This document shows positions 45,023 to 53,370 of a stretch of DNA of 64,000 nt, one piece after another. The position numbers and the translations under genes were made by a program. This DNA is from Persicimonas caeni. GTDB taxonomy: Bacteria > Myxococcota_A > Bradymonadia > Bradymonadales > Bradymonadaceae. The stretch is from NCBI RefSeq assembly GCF_006517175.1, contig NZ_CP041186.1, positions 1,329,001-1,393,000 of the forward strand, given 5' to 3'. Below the pieces are notes generated by a model that was given only the letters and a program-made list of their open reading frames with translations, was not told the origin of the DNA and did no database searches. Each line of letters begins with the position of its first letter. The first letter of the stretch is position 1.

Positions 45023-45487
45023 TCAGCCGACAACGCTGTTGTCGTCGTCATCACCGTCGTCGTCTCCGTCACACGCGAAGCTCTCGCCGTCGTCGTCTCC
45101 GTCGTCGCCGTCTCCGTCACACGCGAAGCTCTCGCCGTCGTCGTCTCCGTCGTCGCCGTCTCCGTCACACGCGAACGAGTCGTCGCCCTCTTCGTCGTCG
45201 CCGTCCTCGTCGTCTCCGTCGTCGCCGTCGTCCTCGTCGCCCTCACCTTCTGCGACAAAGCCTTCGCCGTCGTCGTCTCCGTCGTCGCCGTCTCCGTCAC
45301 ACGCGAACGAGTCGTCGCCCTCTTCGTCGTCGCCGTCGTCCTCGTCATCCTCATCGTCTTCGTCGGCCTGCGGCGCCTCCATGTGGGCGTCGTCGAGCGC
45401 GACGGTGTTCGGCGAGGACCAGGTGAAACCGGTGGTCAGACCGAGAACCAACAAGCAGAACAGCAAACTTTTGAACTTGGAATCCAT
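45023..45487 (-). CDS. Exported Asp-rich repeat protein
   Basis: A 154-residue protein. ATG 45487 has GAGGAG upstream; the signal peptide MDSKFKSLLFCLLVLGLTTG is followed by a mature protein that is almost wholly Asp, Glu and Gly. Units of the form SFACDGDGDDGDDDGE occur four times, some truncated, each holding one Cys, with DDEEGDD and VAEGEGDEDD spacers. Net charge is strongly negative. Such a protein could bind calcium or other cations, or form a Cys-linked surface layer, but no family is recognised. A strong terminator follows. Confidence 0.75.
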   Translation of the reverse strand: MDSKFKSLLFCLLVLGLTTGFTWSSPNTVALDDAHMEAPQADEDDEDDEDDGDDEEGDDSFACDGDGDDGDDDGEGFVAEGEGDEDDGDDGDDEDGDDEEGDDSFACDGDGDDGDDDGESFACDGDGDDGDDDGESFACDGDDDGDDDDNSVVG

Positions 45488-45652
45488 CCGTTTCTCCTCA
45501 AAAGAGAGTAATGTCGGCAGCGCCGAACAAGCATTCATGTGAGCCGCTGGGCGCGGGCCCTTCGCTCGTGCTCGACGCGCTCACACTGATGCAGAGTAAC
45601 GGTCGACTCCAAAGTATGCAAACAGGAACCAGCCGAGCGCGCCACTTTTTCT

Positions 45653-48600
45653 TTATGTTTCGCTTGTTTGGCGAATAAAGCCGAGAAAGATGAGGCCCAC
45701 GAGTAGGGCCCACCCGACGGGCGGAGCGGCGTCGCCGCCGGCCGAGCAGCCTCCGGAGCTACCGCCCGGACGGTGGTCGTCTTCGTCTCCCGCGTCTCCG
45801 GCATCGGGGTCGCTAATGTCGGGCTCGCCGACGGGACATCCATCGATGTCTCCGCCCGCGTCGAAGGGACAGGCGTCTTCGACGTCGTCGATCGAATCGT
45901 CGTCGTCATCGGGATCGCAGACGTCTCCCAAGTCGTCCGCATCGTTGTCGAATTGGTCGGCGTTGGCGGTCTGGGGGCAGTTGTCGAGGTCGTCGGGGAT
46001 GCCGTCGGCGTCGGCGTCCTCGATCTGGACGGCGACTTCGATATGTCGAGTGATACGCGTGCCCACGGCTTCCTCCGCGAAGAGCGTGAGTCGATACTCG
46101 CCGGCCTCACGCCAAGTGGGCTGCCACCGAAATTCGCCGGTTTGCGCCGAGAAGTTGGCCGTCGGGGGAAGGGGATCGACTCCGTAGGTGAGCACGGCGT
46201 CCTCGACGTCCGACGCGGCGATCTGAAACTCCACCACGTCGCCTGCGCGGAGTTCGTACCGAGTGCCCTCTCTGGGCGTCGGCGCGATGAAGGAGGGAAC
46301 GTCGTTGACGGGCGTGACCTCGATCGTCACCGTCGCCTCGGCGCGCAGTCCTTCGGAGTCGAAGGCCTCATAACAAAACGAATCGGTGCCCACGAAGTGC
46401 CGCTCCGGCTCGTAACGGTATCGGCCCTCGCCCAGTTCGATAAGCTCGCCGTGTTCGGCGAAGCTGCACAAGCTCGCGCGGTGGACGGTCACATCCTCGA
46501 CGTCGGTGTCGTTGGCGAGCACGTCGATTTCGATGGGAGCGTCTTCGTGAGTCGAAAACGAGTCGTCGAGCGCCTCGGGCGCGTCGTTGACCGCATCGAC
46601 CGTGACCCAGACACGCGCGGTGTCCGTCGCCCCCTGTGGATTGGTGACGGCAAACTCGAAGACGTCGGTACCTACGAAATCGGGATCGGGGATGTAGGTT
46701 AGCGCCGGGAGCGTACCTGTGAAGGTGCCATGCGCGGGTTGGCTTGCCAGCGAGAAAGTGAGCGCGCCGCCGTCGGGATCGTGGCCCGACAAGTCCACTC
46801 GCACTGGTGTTTCTTCCCGGGTGAAGACCGACTGGGAGTGAGCGGCGAAAGGCAACGGTATCTCGACACGCCGAGCGTACAGACGCCGCTCCCCGAAGTC
46901 GGTCTCGCGAGTATAGGCGACGAGATGGCTTCCCGGGCGGGTCGAAGCAGCACTCTCGAGTCGGTTGTGCGGCATGTCGGAGGCCGCCAACACGAAGGGA
47001 GGCTCGGCTGTGGTCTGGTTGCCGACGACCGCGGCTTCGAGATTGTGAGGCTGCGACCCGCCAGGGTTCACGTGGTCTTGGAGAAAGAGCGTCGCCGACT
47101 TGTCGCCGGAGAGCGCCAGCTTGTCTCCGCGGGTGTCGAGCTCGCTCGGATTCGCCAATCCCGTCTGGATGAGGTTTCCGGTGGCATCGATGCGAGCCAG
47201 GCGAACCAGGCTGTTACTCCATGTATCCTCGGCCCAACCGACCAGAAAATGGTCACCGTCGAACGCAACTGACACATATTCGATGTCGGTGGCTGCAGGA
47301 AGCGTCACAGCCACTTGCACCGGGGTCCCGGGAATGCCTCGGTGGTCGACCGGGACGGCAAAGATCTTGTCATCCTGAGCGTACGCCACCATGAAGTGAT
47401 GACCGCCATAGACCGTGGCCACCTCGGAGGACGATGCCTCGGGCGGCACGACCTCCGCGGTGCTCGCGCCGAGCACCTCGCCGTCTGGCGCGATACGCAC
47501 CGCGTGCATGCCCGACTGGGGACTGGGCTTGCCGATCACCAGGTAGTGCCCTGCGCCGAAGACGACGTTGCCTCGAGGCGCCGACTCCAGCCCGACCTCG
47601 ATCTCGAAGTGGTCGAGCACGGCGCCGGTCGCGCCATCGATGCGATGGGCCCACAGTCGGCTGTAGAGGGCGTTGCGCCAGACCACCAGATAATCGGAGC
47701 CGTCGGAAGCGACGCCGATCAGGGCGTCGAAGGCCGGGTCGGTGCCGATGGCCATGGGTGAAGCCTGCAACGCAGCGCCCGTCTCGTCGAGGCGCACCCC
47801 GTAGATGTCCATCGAACCGTTGCGGTCGTCGCTCCATGCGGCGAAGTAGCCGTCACCGTTGGTCGCCAGTTCGACCATGCTGCGTCGGCTGTCTTGGCCA
47901 TAGGGGATGAAGCCGCCCGAGTCGAGGATGGCTCCCGAACGGCTGATTCGAGCCGCGTACAGGTTCAGGCCGCTCAACAGTTCGCGCACGTTCCAGACCA
48001 TGAGCGTCTTGTGCCCGTCACTCGCTGCGCTGAGCCCGACACCCGACCGCCCCAGACGCGTTGCAACCTGCCGAGGCGTCGGGTCGAGCAGCGCTCCCGT
48101 ATCACTCAGTCGGCTGGTGACGATTCCGCCCAATGTCGGCCAAGAGACGACGAAACTGTGCCCATCGTAGGTGAGCGCTTTGCTGAACCGTACACCGGCA
48201 GGCGAGAACGTCTGCGGGTCGATCACGCCGTCCTCGGTGATGAATTGGCCATGAAGCCCCGTAGAGCCGGGCCGCGTGACCAAGAATTTGCCGGCTCCGG
48301 CGACCATCGACAGGCGACCACCACACTGCGTACACAGAGAGATTCCGCCGGGGTCGAGCACCGCGCCGGCGGTCGAAACGCGCACCGCGTTGTGATCGTA
48401 GGGCGACTGCCCCTCGACATACGTCAGTAAGTAGGTGGACTGGCCGAAGGCGATGTCGGCCAGCCAAAGCCGGCGCTGAGAAGAGGCGATGACAAAGGGC
48501 TGCGCCTCCATAAACTGGCCGCCCGCCGAGATGCGCCTCGCGCGAAGCTCGTACCCACCGGAGCCACCGGCACGAACAGCCACCAGGTAATTTGCCCCGT

Positions 48601-49201
48601 CGGTGGCGACCTTCGGATACAGGCCCCCGATCTCGACGACCATATCCTGCTGCTCGAGCCGGTTACCGTCCGCATCGATTCGAAACGCGCGCGTCTCGTA
48701 CGGGCCGTAATCCCAATACGCGCTGTAGCTGACCAGACACTGCCCGGTGATGCACGCGATGCTCACATCGACGGGGATGAACGAGCTGGGGTGGAGCCAG
48801 GTGAGGCTCGCAAGCCGGATGCCCTTCGGGTCGAGCACATGGCCGAGCGGGGAAATGCGCACGCCTCGAATCTCGGCGCGCCCCGAGTACTTCTGCTCGA
48901 CAAAAACCACCCAAAAATTCGTCCCGTCGAATGCAATCTCCGGATCGAATTGGTCATCGAGATGCGGAGCCAATACCGGAGCATCGAGTTCCAGCTCCCC
49001 GGAGACCGTCGGGCTCGACACCGCCGACGTCGTATGGGTCAGCGCGGACATCGAAACCGTCGGCGCCGACGGTCTCGGTGTCGGGTCGACGAAGTCGTCA
49101 TCCCCTTCAGTACACGCCGTGGCGAGGAGGGCCGAGAGGGCGAGCAGAGGCGCGATACAGCGCAGCCTTTCGAGACGCAGACTCTTCACAAATTGAAACA
49201 C
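45653..49201 (-). CDS. Giant surface lipoprotein with cadherin-like, thrombospondin-3 and MYXO-CTERM-like parts
   Basis: A 1182-residue protein from GTG 49201 (GGGGG upstream). A lipobox LATA-C30 ends the signal. Residues 60-720 form a series of strand-rich repeats (YLVAV, DGTNFWVVFV, DGHKTLMVW) like beta-propeller or WD-like blades. Then come two tandem cadherin/Ig-like domains (VTREETPVRV; SFSTHEDAPIEIDVLAND), a calcium-binding type-3 thrombospondin segment (DADGIPDDLDNCPQTAN, DACPFDAGGDIDGCP), and a C-terminal GGCSAGG, hydrophobic helix and Arg, resembling MYXO-CTERM sorting tags. MYXO-CTERM proteins in Myxococcus reach the surface through type II secretion. Coexistence with a lipobox is unusual. 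Confidence 0.8.
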   Translation of the reverse strand: MFQFVKSLRLERLRCIAPLLALSALLATACTEGDDDFVDPTPRPSAPTVSMSALTHTTSAVSSPTVSGELELDAPVLAPHLDDQFDPEIAFDGTNFWVVFVEQKYSGRAEIRGVRISPLGHVLDPKGIRLASLTWLHPSSFIPVDVSIACITGQCLVSYSAYWDYGPYETRAFRIDADGNRLEQQDMVVEIGGLYPKVATDGANYLVAVRAGGSGGYELRARRISAGGQFMEAQPFVIASSQRRLWLADIAFGQSTYLLTYVEGQSPYDHNAVRVSTAGAVLDPGGISLCTQCGGRLSMVAGAGKFLVTRPGSTGLHGQFITEDGVIDPQTFSPAGVRFSKALTYDGHSFVVSWPTLGGIVTSRLSDTGALLDPTPRQVATRLGRSGVGLSAASDGHKTLMVWNVRELLSGLNLYAARISRSGAILDSGGFIPYGQDSRRSMVELATNGDGYFAAWSDDRNGSMDIYGVRLDETGAALQASPMAIGTDPAFDALIGVASDGSDYLVVWRNALYSRLWAHRIDGATGAVLDHFEIEVGLESAPRGNVVFGAGHYLVIGKPSPQSGMHAVRIAPDGEVLGASTAEVVPPEASSSEVATVYGGHHFMVAYAQDDKIFAVPVDHRGIPGTPVQVAVTLPAATDIEYVSVAFDGDHFLVGWAEDTWSNSLVRLARIDATGNLIQTGLANPSELDTRGDKLALSGDKSATLFLQDHVNPGGSQPHNLEAAVVGNQTTAEPPFVLAASDMPHNRLESAASTRPGSHLVAYTRETDFGERRLYARRVEIPLPFAAHSQSVFTREETPVRVDLSGHDPDGGALTFSLASQPAHGTFTGTLPALTYIPDPDFVGTDVFEFAVTNPQGATDTARVWVTVDAVNDAPEALDDSFSTHEDAPIEIDVLANDTDVEDVTVHRASLCSFAEHGELIELGEGRYRYEPERHFVGTDSFCYEAFDSEGLRAEATVTIEVTPVNDVPSFIAPTPREGTRYELRAGDVVEFQIAASDVEDAVLTYGVDPLPPTANFSAQTGEFRWQPTWREAGEYRLTLFAEEAVGTRITRHIEVAVQIEDADADGIPDDLDNCPQTANADQFDNDADDLGDVCDPDDDDDSIDDVEDACPFDAGGDIDGCPVGEPDISDPDAGDAGDEDDHRPGGSSGGCSAGGDAAPPVGWALLVGLIFLGFIRQTSET

Positions 49202-49291
49202 GATTCCCCCACAAAATGGCCTTGGGCGTCGAAGTGTCGGGAAGTATACGCAAAGCGTCGGCGAGATGCACCACCAACCACACATTGCCGC

Positions 49292-49314
49292 CCGCACCAT
49301 CTATGGTATATGGT
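49292..49314. promoter_or_regulatory. Candidate operator between divergent genes
   Basis: GCACCAT and ATGGTGC lie 9 bp apart with TATGGTAT between them, giving a 23-bp imperfect palindrome 48 bp upstream of the kinase-like start and 91 bp from the divergent gene. It is a plausible repressor site; no promoter hexamers are obvious. Confidence 0.3.
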
Positions 49315-49361
49315 GCCTACCAGCGACATTCACCAACGCTTTCTGCCACGGAGCCAGCTTC

Positions 49362-51245
49362 ATGTCAGACGACGCCCTGTCCCTCGGGGACATCGTCGAG
49401 GACCTAAGCCAGATCCTCGAGATGGTCCAGCAACGGGAGCAATCCGGTGCTCCCGCCTCTTACGACGCCATCCAAGCTGAAACGTCCGGTCAACTCCACC
49501 TGCACATCCTGAGCTATATTCGCTTCTTGGAGGGGCAGGACTTTCTGGTCTACGACCGCATCAATGACGAGCTGACCGTGCCGTCGGGAGGCCAGCAGGC
49601 GCTGGCGGCGCCCGAGACGTGGCAGCAGGACGTCTACGAGGCCTTCGCCGAGCATATCGGCGACGACGCCATCGACGAAGAGGACGTCGACGAGCTGCTC
49701 GACGGAGTCGACGACGGCTTTCTGGACCAGATCGCCTCGGGGATCGAGGAGGTCAGCGCCGAGCTCGAGGCCGAGGAAGCCGCCCAGCAGGCGGCCCAGC
49801 AGGCCGGCTTCGAGGATTCGACCCCGCAGACCAACGAGGTCGAGCCCGAGATGGCCTTCGACGGCCCCGGCCCCCAAGGATCAACCGAGCAAGGATTCAC
49901 CGAGCAAGGATTCACCGAGCAAGGATTCACCCAGGACCCGGTGGACGATTCCGCCGAGCCCGATTTCGCGCCGGCCGCCGAGGCCGGCAGCCAAGACGCA
50001 ACGCCTAACTCAACGGACGCTATGAACGGACAAGGACTTCAGGGACAATCGCAAGGAGGCGTGACCATCTCCGCCAACCCGTCGACCGCGGAGATGTATA
50101 CCCGCCAAGACGAGCTTGGAAGCGGTGGCGTGGGCACGGTCTACCGCGCCAGCCAGACCAAGTTGGCCCGCGATGTCGCCCTCAAAGAGATCAACCAGGT
50201 CTTCAACGTGTTCGCCGGGGTCAAGCGCGACGACATCATCGATGCGTTCACCCACGTGGTCCAGCAGCAGGCGAGCCTGGTGCACCCGAATATCGTCCAG
50301 GTCATCGACATCGAGACCCAGGTCGAGTACCCGTTCGTGGTCACCCAGTACGCGCCCAAGGGCAACCTGCGCCGGCTCATCGAGATGGAGGACCGGCCCA
50401 AGCTGAGCGTGGCGCTCAAGTACTTCATGCAGATTCTGGCGGGCCTCAAGACCGCCCACGACTCCGGCGTCATCCACGGCAACCTCAAGCCGGAGAACGT
50501 CGTGCTCGACGCCGCCGGCAACGCCATGCTCTCGGACTTCGGCCTGTCGAGCATCGTCGAGCGCGAGGGCGGCAACTCGGCGCACGTGTATGTGGGCGTG
50601 GGCACCGTCGCCTACATGAGCCCCGAGCAGTTCCAGAACCCCAACGCCGCCACCATCAAGAGCGACATCTACTCGCTGGGCATCATGTTCTACGAGATGC
50701 TCACCGGCAAAGTCCCCGGCCGACGCTCGCCGATGCCCTCGAGCTTCTACCCGGACATCCCGCGCAAGCTCGACGACATCTTCGACAAGATGTCGATGGA
50801 CGCCCAGGAAGACCGCTACGACTCCACCGAGGAGATTCTGGCCGACCTGTACGCCGCCGACGAGGTGATGAGCCTGCTCGACAACCGCTCGGGCGTGCTG
50901 TTCATGACCGACCCCATCGAGCACGGCGAGCTCGGCGGCATCGCCGTGGCAGGCGGCGGTGTGGGGCTCGGCGAGGAGTCGAGCTCGGAGATGGGCCTCG
51001 AGGAGTCGTCGATTTCGGAGGTCTCCGAGGTCTCGGAAGCCGACGAAGACAGCGAAGCCGAAGAGGTCGACGAGGCCGAGGCGTCGGAGGCCGAAGAGGC
51101 CGCCGAGCAGAGCGAGGCCGAGGACGCAGGAGACCCGGAGGCCGAAGAGGCCGACGACGCCGAGGAGTCCGAAGCTGACGACGCCAGCGATCCTGACGAC
51201 GTGCTCGACAAGCTCGACAAGTACGGCGACATGTTCGACGACTGA
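49362..51245 (+). CDS. Kinase-like protein with altered catalytic loop (probable pseudokinase)
   Basis: A 627-residue protein started at ATG 49362 (GGAG upstream). The N-terminal 110 residues are helical and acidic. A linker follows with a tandem TEQGF repeat (about 170-190). The kinase domain (about 245-520) has the Gly-loop GSGGVGTVY, the ATP-binding Lys K275 (VALKEI) and DFG (D392), but the catalytic loop reads HGNLKPEN (372-379) where active kinases have HRDLKPEN: the proton-acceptor Asp is Asn374. The C-terminal 95 residues are an extreme Glu/Asp/Ala/Ser tail. It may be a scaffold or regulator; no active-site rescue is apparent. Confidence 0.85.
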   Translation: MSDDALSLGDIVEDLSQILEMVQQREQSGAPASYDAIQAETSGQLHLHILSYIRFLEGQDFLVYDRINDELTVPSGGQQALAAPETWQQDVYEAFAEHIGDDAIDEEDVDELLDGVDDGFLDQIASGIEEVSAELEAEEAAQQAAQQAGFEDSTPQTNEVEPEMAFDGPGPQGSTEQGFTEQGFTEQGFTQDPVDDSAEPDFAPAAEAGSQDATPNSTDAMNGQGLQGQSQGGVTISANPSTAEMYTRQDELGSGGVGTVYRASQTKLARDVALKEINQVFNVFAGVKRDDIIDAFTHVVQQQASLVHPNIVQVIDIETQVEYPFVVTQYAPKGNLRRLIEMEDRPKLSVALKYFMQILAGLKTAHDSGVIHGNLKPENVVLDAAGNAMLSDFGLSSIVEREGGNSAHVYVGVGTVAYMSPEQFQNPNAATIKSDIYSLGIMFYEMLTGKVPGRRSPMPSSFYPDIPRKLDDIFDKMSMDAQEDRYDSTEEILADLYAADEVMSLLDNRSGVLFMTDPIEHGELGGIAVAGGGVGLGEESSSEMGLEESSISEVSEVSEADEDSEAEEVDEAEASEAEEAAEQSEAEDAGDPEAEEADDAEESEADDASDPDDVLDKLDKYGDMFDD

Positions 51246-51276
51246 GTAAGAAGAGTTGGCCTTGCAGGTGTGCAGC

Positions 51277-51401
51277 GCCTGATATTTGAGGCGAGGGCAA
51301 ACAACGCCCCCGCGGAACAGCAATTTGAGGGTCGTTTCAATCGCCACATAAGCCGGATTGAGACGACCCTCAAATCGTTGTTTGCGCCGCATTTCAGGCG
51401 C
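51277..51401. repeat. Long palindromic repeat, same family as at 11.4 kb
   Basis: Left blocks GCGCCTGA, GCAAACAACG and ATTTGAGGGTCGT are mirrored on the right (ACGACCCTCAAAT, CGTTGTTTGC, TCAGGCGC), with a 16-bp insertion in the left arm. The full fold would have arms of about 50 bp. It lies between the kinase-like gene and the carbonic anhydrase gene and may end the first transcript. Confidence 0.75.
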
Positions 51402-51476
51402 CCCAAATAGCAGTCGTTGCTCCTCTGCGGGGCCTTCACCACTGAAAACAACCCCCTACAACCCCAACAAAATATC

Positions 51477-51998
51477 ATGTCCGACGACACCATCCTCCCC
51501 TTCGAAGGCGCCCTGCCCGAGCTGGGCGAAGACGTCTACATCGCCGAGGGCGCCCGCGTCATCGGCAACGTCGAACTCGGCGACCATGCCAGCGTCTGGT
51601 ACAACGCGGTGCTGCGCGGCGATCTCGAAAAGATCACCATCGGCGCACGCACCAACGTCCAAGACGGCACGGTCATCCACATCGAGAGCGGCCAATACGC
51701 CACCAACATCGGCGAGGGCGTCACCATCGGCCACAAGGCGCTGGTCCACGCCTGCACCATCGGCGACAACTGCCTGATCGGCATGGGCAGCATCATCCTC
51801 GACGGCGCCGTCATCGAGGACAACTGCCTGGTGGCCGCCGGCGCCGTCGTCACCCCCGGCAAGACCTTCCCCGCCGGCAGCCTGATCATGGGCACGCCCG
51901 CCAAAGTCGTGCGCGAATTGTCCTACGAGGAAATCGAGGGATTTCGCGACTCCGCCGCGCATTACGTGGAGCTGGCGCGGCGTCATCGCGATTCGTAA
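51477..51998 (+). CDS. Gamma-class carbonic anhydrase family protein
   Basis: A 173-residue left-handed beta-helix protein from ATG 51477. Hexapeptide repeats run throughout (IGNVEL, VWYNAVL, IGEGVTI, IGDNCLI, IEDNCLV). Metal-ligand His residues are H68 (TVIHIE), H86 and H91 (IGHKALVHAC), the family pattern. The surrounding LRGDLEKITIGARTNVQDG is diagnostic. It may hydrate CO2 or serve as an acyl-CoA-binding relative (CaiE/YrdA branch); the sequence does not decide. No partner gene is adjacent. Confidence 0.9.
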   Translation: MSDDTILPFEGALPELGEDVYIAEGARVIGNVELGDHASVWYNAVLRGDLEKITIGARTNVQDGTVIHIESGQYATNIGEGVTIGHKALVHACTIGDNCLIGMGSIILDGAVIEDNCLVAAGAVVTPGKTFPAGSLIMGTPAKVVRELSYEEIEGFRDSAAHYVELARRHRDS

Positions 51999-52000
51999 TT

Positions 52001-52086
52001 GTTCGAATTGCGGCGTGTGTGGTTGATGCGGATCAATCCGTCGGCCGTTCGTTCGAATTGCGGCGTGTGTGGTTGATGCGGATCAA
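52001..52086. repeat. 36-bp direct repeat with GTTGATGCGGATCAA hairpin
   Basis: 52001-52036 and 52051-52086 are identical, 50 bp apart. Each ends in GGTTGATGCGGATCAA, in which GTTGAT and ATCAA pair as a small hairpin; this unit recurs at 52967, 53010 and 53054, so it is a REP-like motif. Confidence 0.8.
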
Positions 52087-52248
52087 CACCCCGGGCCGAG
52101 ACCCGGGGCTGCACCGGCGCCGGGCTCCGCGGGCAGCAAGCAGCCGCTCCGCCTGGGCCTATTGCGGTCAACCGCCGTTGCGGAGCGGGGGCTTGCCCCC
52201 AGCGGAGCCCTCGCCCGTGCAGCCCCAAGGCTTGCCTTGGGATCATGC
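52071..52248 (+). repeat. Palindromic element copy A (178 bp)
   Basis: The unit opens with a GTTGAT hairpin and a CCCCGGG/CCCGGGG hairpin, then GGGGCTGCAC...GGGCTCCGC facing GCGGAGCCC...GTGCAGCCCC near the other end, an inner GCAAGCAGCCGCTCCGC facing GCGGAGCGGGGGCTTGC, and ends with CCAAGGCTTGCCTTGG. The nested pairing would make a long cruciform. It lies just downstream of the transposase stop. Confidence 0.85.
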
Positions 52249-52267
52249 ATGAGGTCATGCGTGGCAA

Positions 52268-52789
52268 TCACCCCGCATCCCGCCGGCCGCCGCCATCCCA
52301 CGAGGCGCCCGAAACCGCAGCCAGGTACGTCACAGCCTCATCATCCGCCTCCGGGGTTTCGTCAAACCGCACCTTTTCGAAAGGCGTCCAGACCTCCTCG
52401 TCGCGATGATGCTCTTTCTGCTTATCCACGTAGTTTTGGACCACACGCATATCCTCCATCCACGTGCTGACGGCGCCGTAGCCGACCTGCCACTTCAGCT
52501 CCTCGCCACGATGCTCACCGTTGCGAAGACCTTTGTTCCACTCCACCGCCGTCTTCGATTTCATGACACGCACGGCTCTCTCGACCGCAGTTGATGCATG
52601 CCAGCGGTAGAACGAATGCACATGGTCCCACGCCGAATTGACGGCCAACGGCGTCAAGTCGAGCTCCTTACCAATTTCGCGCAGTCTTTGATGAACGAAT
52701 AGTTCGAGGTCGCCGCTCAAGATGCGGCGGCTGTATTTCGTACGCCAAACGAGATGGATGTAGATCTCGCAGTAGCTCTTCGTTGCCAT
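52268..52789 (-). CDS. IS200/IS605-like Y1 HUH transposase
   Basis: A 173-residue single-strand transposase. The HUH motif is H56-V-H58 (WDHVHSF) and the nucleophile Tyr is Y120 in QNYVDKQKEHH, with Q124 and the HH pair at 127-128 placed as in TnpA/RAYT proteins. The start IYIHLVWRTKYSRRIL and WQVGYGAVS are also typical. Start ATG 52789 has GGGAG at a good distance. It is longer than most TnpA by a C-terminal stretch (about 140-173). All catalytic residues are present, so it may be active. Confidence 0.85.
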   Translation of the reverse strand: MATKSYCEIYIHLVWRTKYSRRILSGDLELFVHQRLREIGKELDLTPLAVNSAWDHVHSFYRWHASTAVERAVRVMKSKTAVEWNKGLRNGEHRGEELKWQVGYGAVSTWMEDMRVVQNYVDKQKEHHRDEEVWTPFEKVRFDETPEADDEAVTYLAAVSGASWDGGGRRDAG

Positions 52790-52966
52790 TGTAGTCTCCC
52801 GGGTCGGGATGATTGTTTTCGGGCTCTACAATGGTTTTCGGCAGGATGGGGCGAATCGTTGCGTGTTTTCTGCGAATTCGCCGTGTGGGGTGGTTCTGGC
52901 GGGGGTGGTTTTGTTTCGGTTTTGTCCGGGGTGGTGGGTTCGAATTGGGCGACATGAGGCCCATGT

Positions 52967-53069
52967 GGTTGATGCGGATCAAACCCCCGGGACGAAATGA
53001 AGCCCATGTGGTTGATGCGGGTCAACACCCCGGGGCCGAAATGAGGCCCATATGGTTGATGCGGATCAA
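52967..53069 (+). repeat. Three tandem REP-like units upstream of the transposase
   Basis: GCCCATGTGGTTGATGCGG occurs three times with near-identical surroundings (hairpins at 52967-52982, 53010-53025, 53054-53069), each followed by CCCC and CGGG blocks. The third unit is the start of palindromic copy B. No gene is seen in 52790-53370 apart from these repeats and the 32-bp array. Confidence 0.75.
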
Positions 53070-53231
53070 CACCCCGGGCCGAGACCCGGGGCTGCACCGG
53101 CGCAGGGCTCCGCGGGCAGCAAGCAGCCGCTCCGCCTGGGCCCATTGAGGTCAACCGCCGTTGCGGAGCGGGGGCTTGCCCCCAGCGGAGCCCTCGCCCG
53201 TGCAGCCCCAAGGCTTGCCTTGGGATCATGC
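53054..53231 (+). repeat. Palindromic element copy B (178 bp)
   Basis: Nearly identical to copy A (differences include CGCAGGG for CGCCGGG and CCCATTGAGG for CCTATTGCGG) and in the same orientation, on the 5' side of the transposase gene. The high identity points to recent duplication or movement. Confidence 0.85.
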
Positions 53232-53235
53232 GGTG

Positions 53236-53343
53236 CAACAACCACACACGCCACAACACGCTCGCCACAACAACCACACACCCCACAACACGCTCGCCAC
53301 AACAACCACACACCCCACAACACGCTCGCCACAACAACCCCCC
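53236..53343. repeat. 32-bp tandem repeat, about 3.3 copies
   Basis: The unit CAACAACCACACACCCCACA followed by ACACGCTCGCCA starts at 53236, 53268 and 53300, and a partial copy follows. One base differs in the first copy. There are no spacers, so this is a minisatellite. Confidence 0.85.
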
Positions 53344-53370
53344 CCCACAACGTGGTCGCCGCAACCCAAT

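Larger units (their letters stand above)
52071..53231. mobile_element. IS200-like transposase flanked by direct copies of a palindromic element
   Basis: The transposase gene (52268-52789, minus) lies between two 178-bp palindromic elements in the same orientation (52071-52248 and 53054-53231), which differ at only a few positions. IS200/IS605 elements have hairpin ends and move as single strands; here the elements may be ends or non-autonomous derivatives mobilised by the protein. True ends cannot be set from one example. Confidence 0.6.

Noticed and set aside
53236-53343. Possible CRISPR array
   Set aside because: Units follow each other directly with no unique spacers; there are no cas genes in the window.
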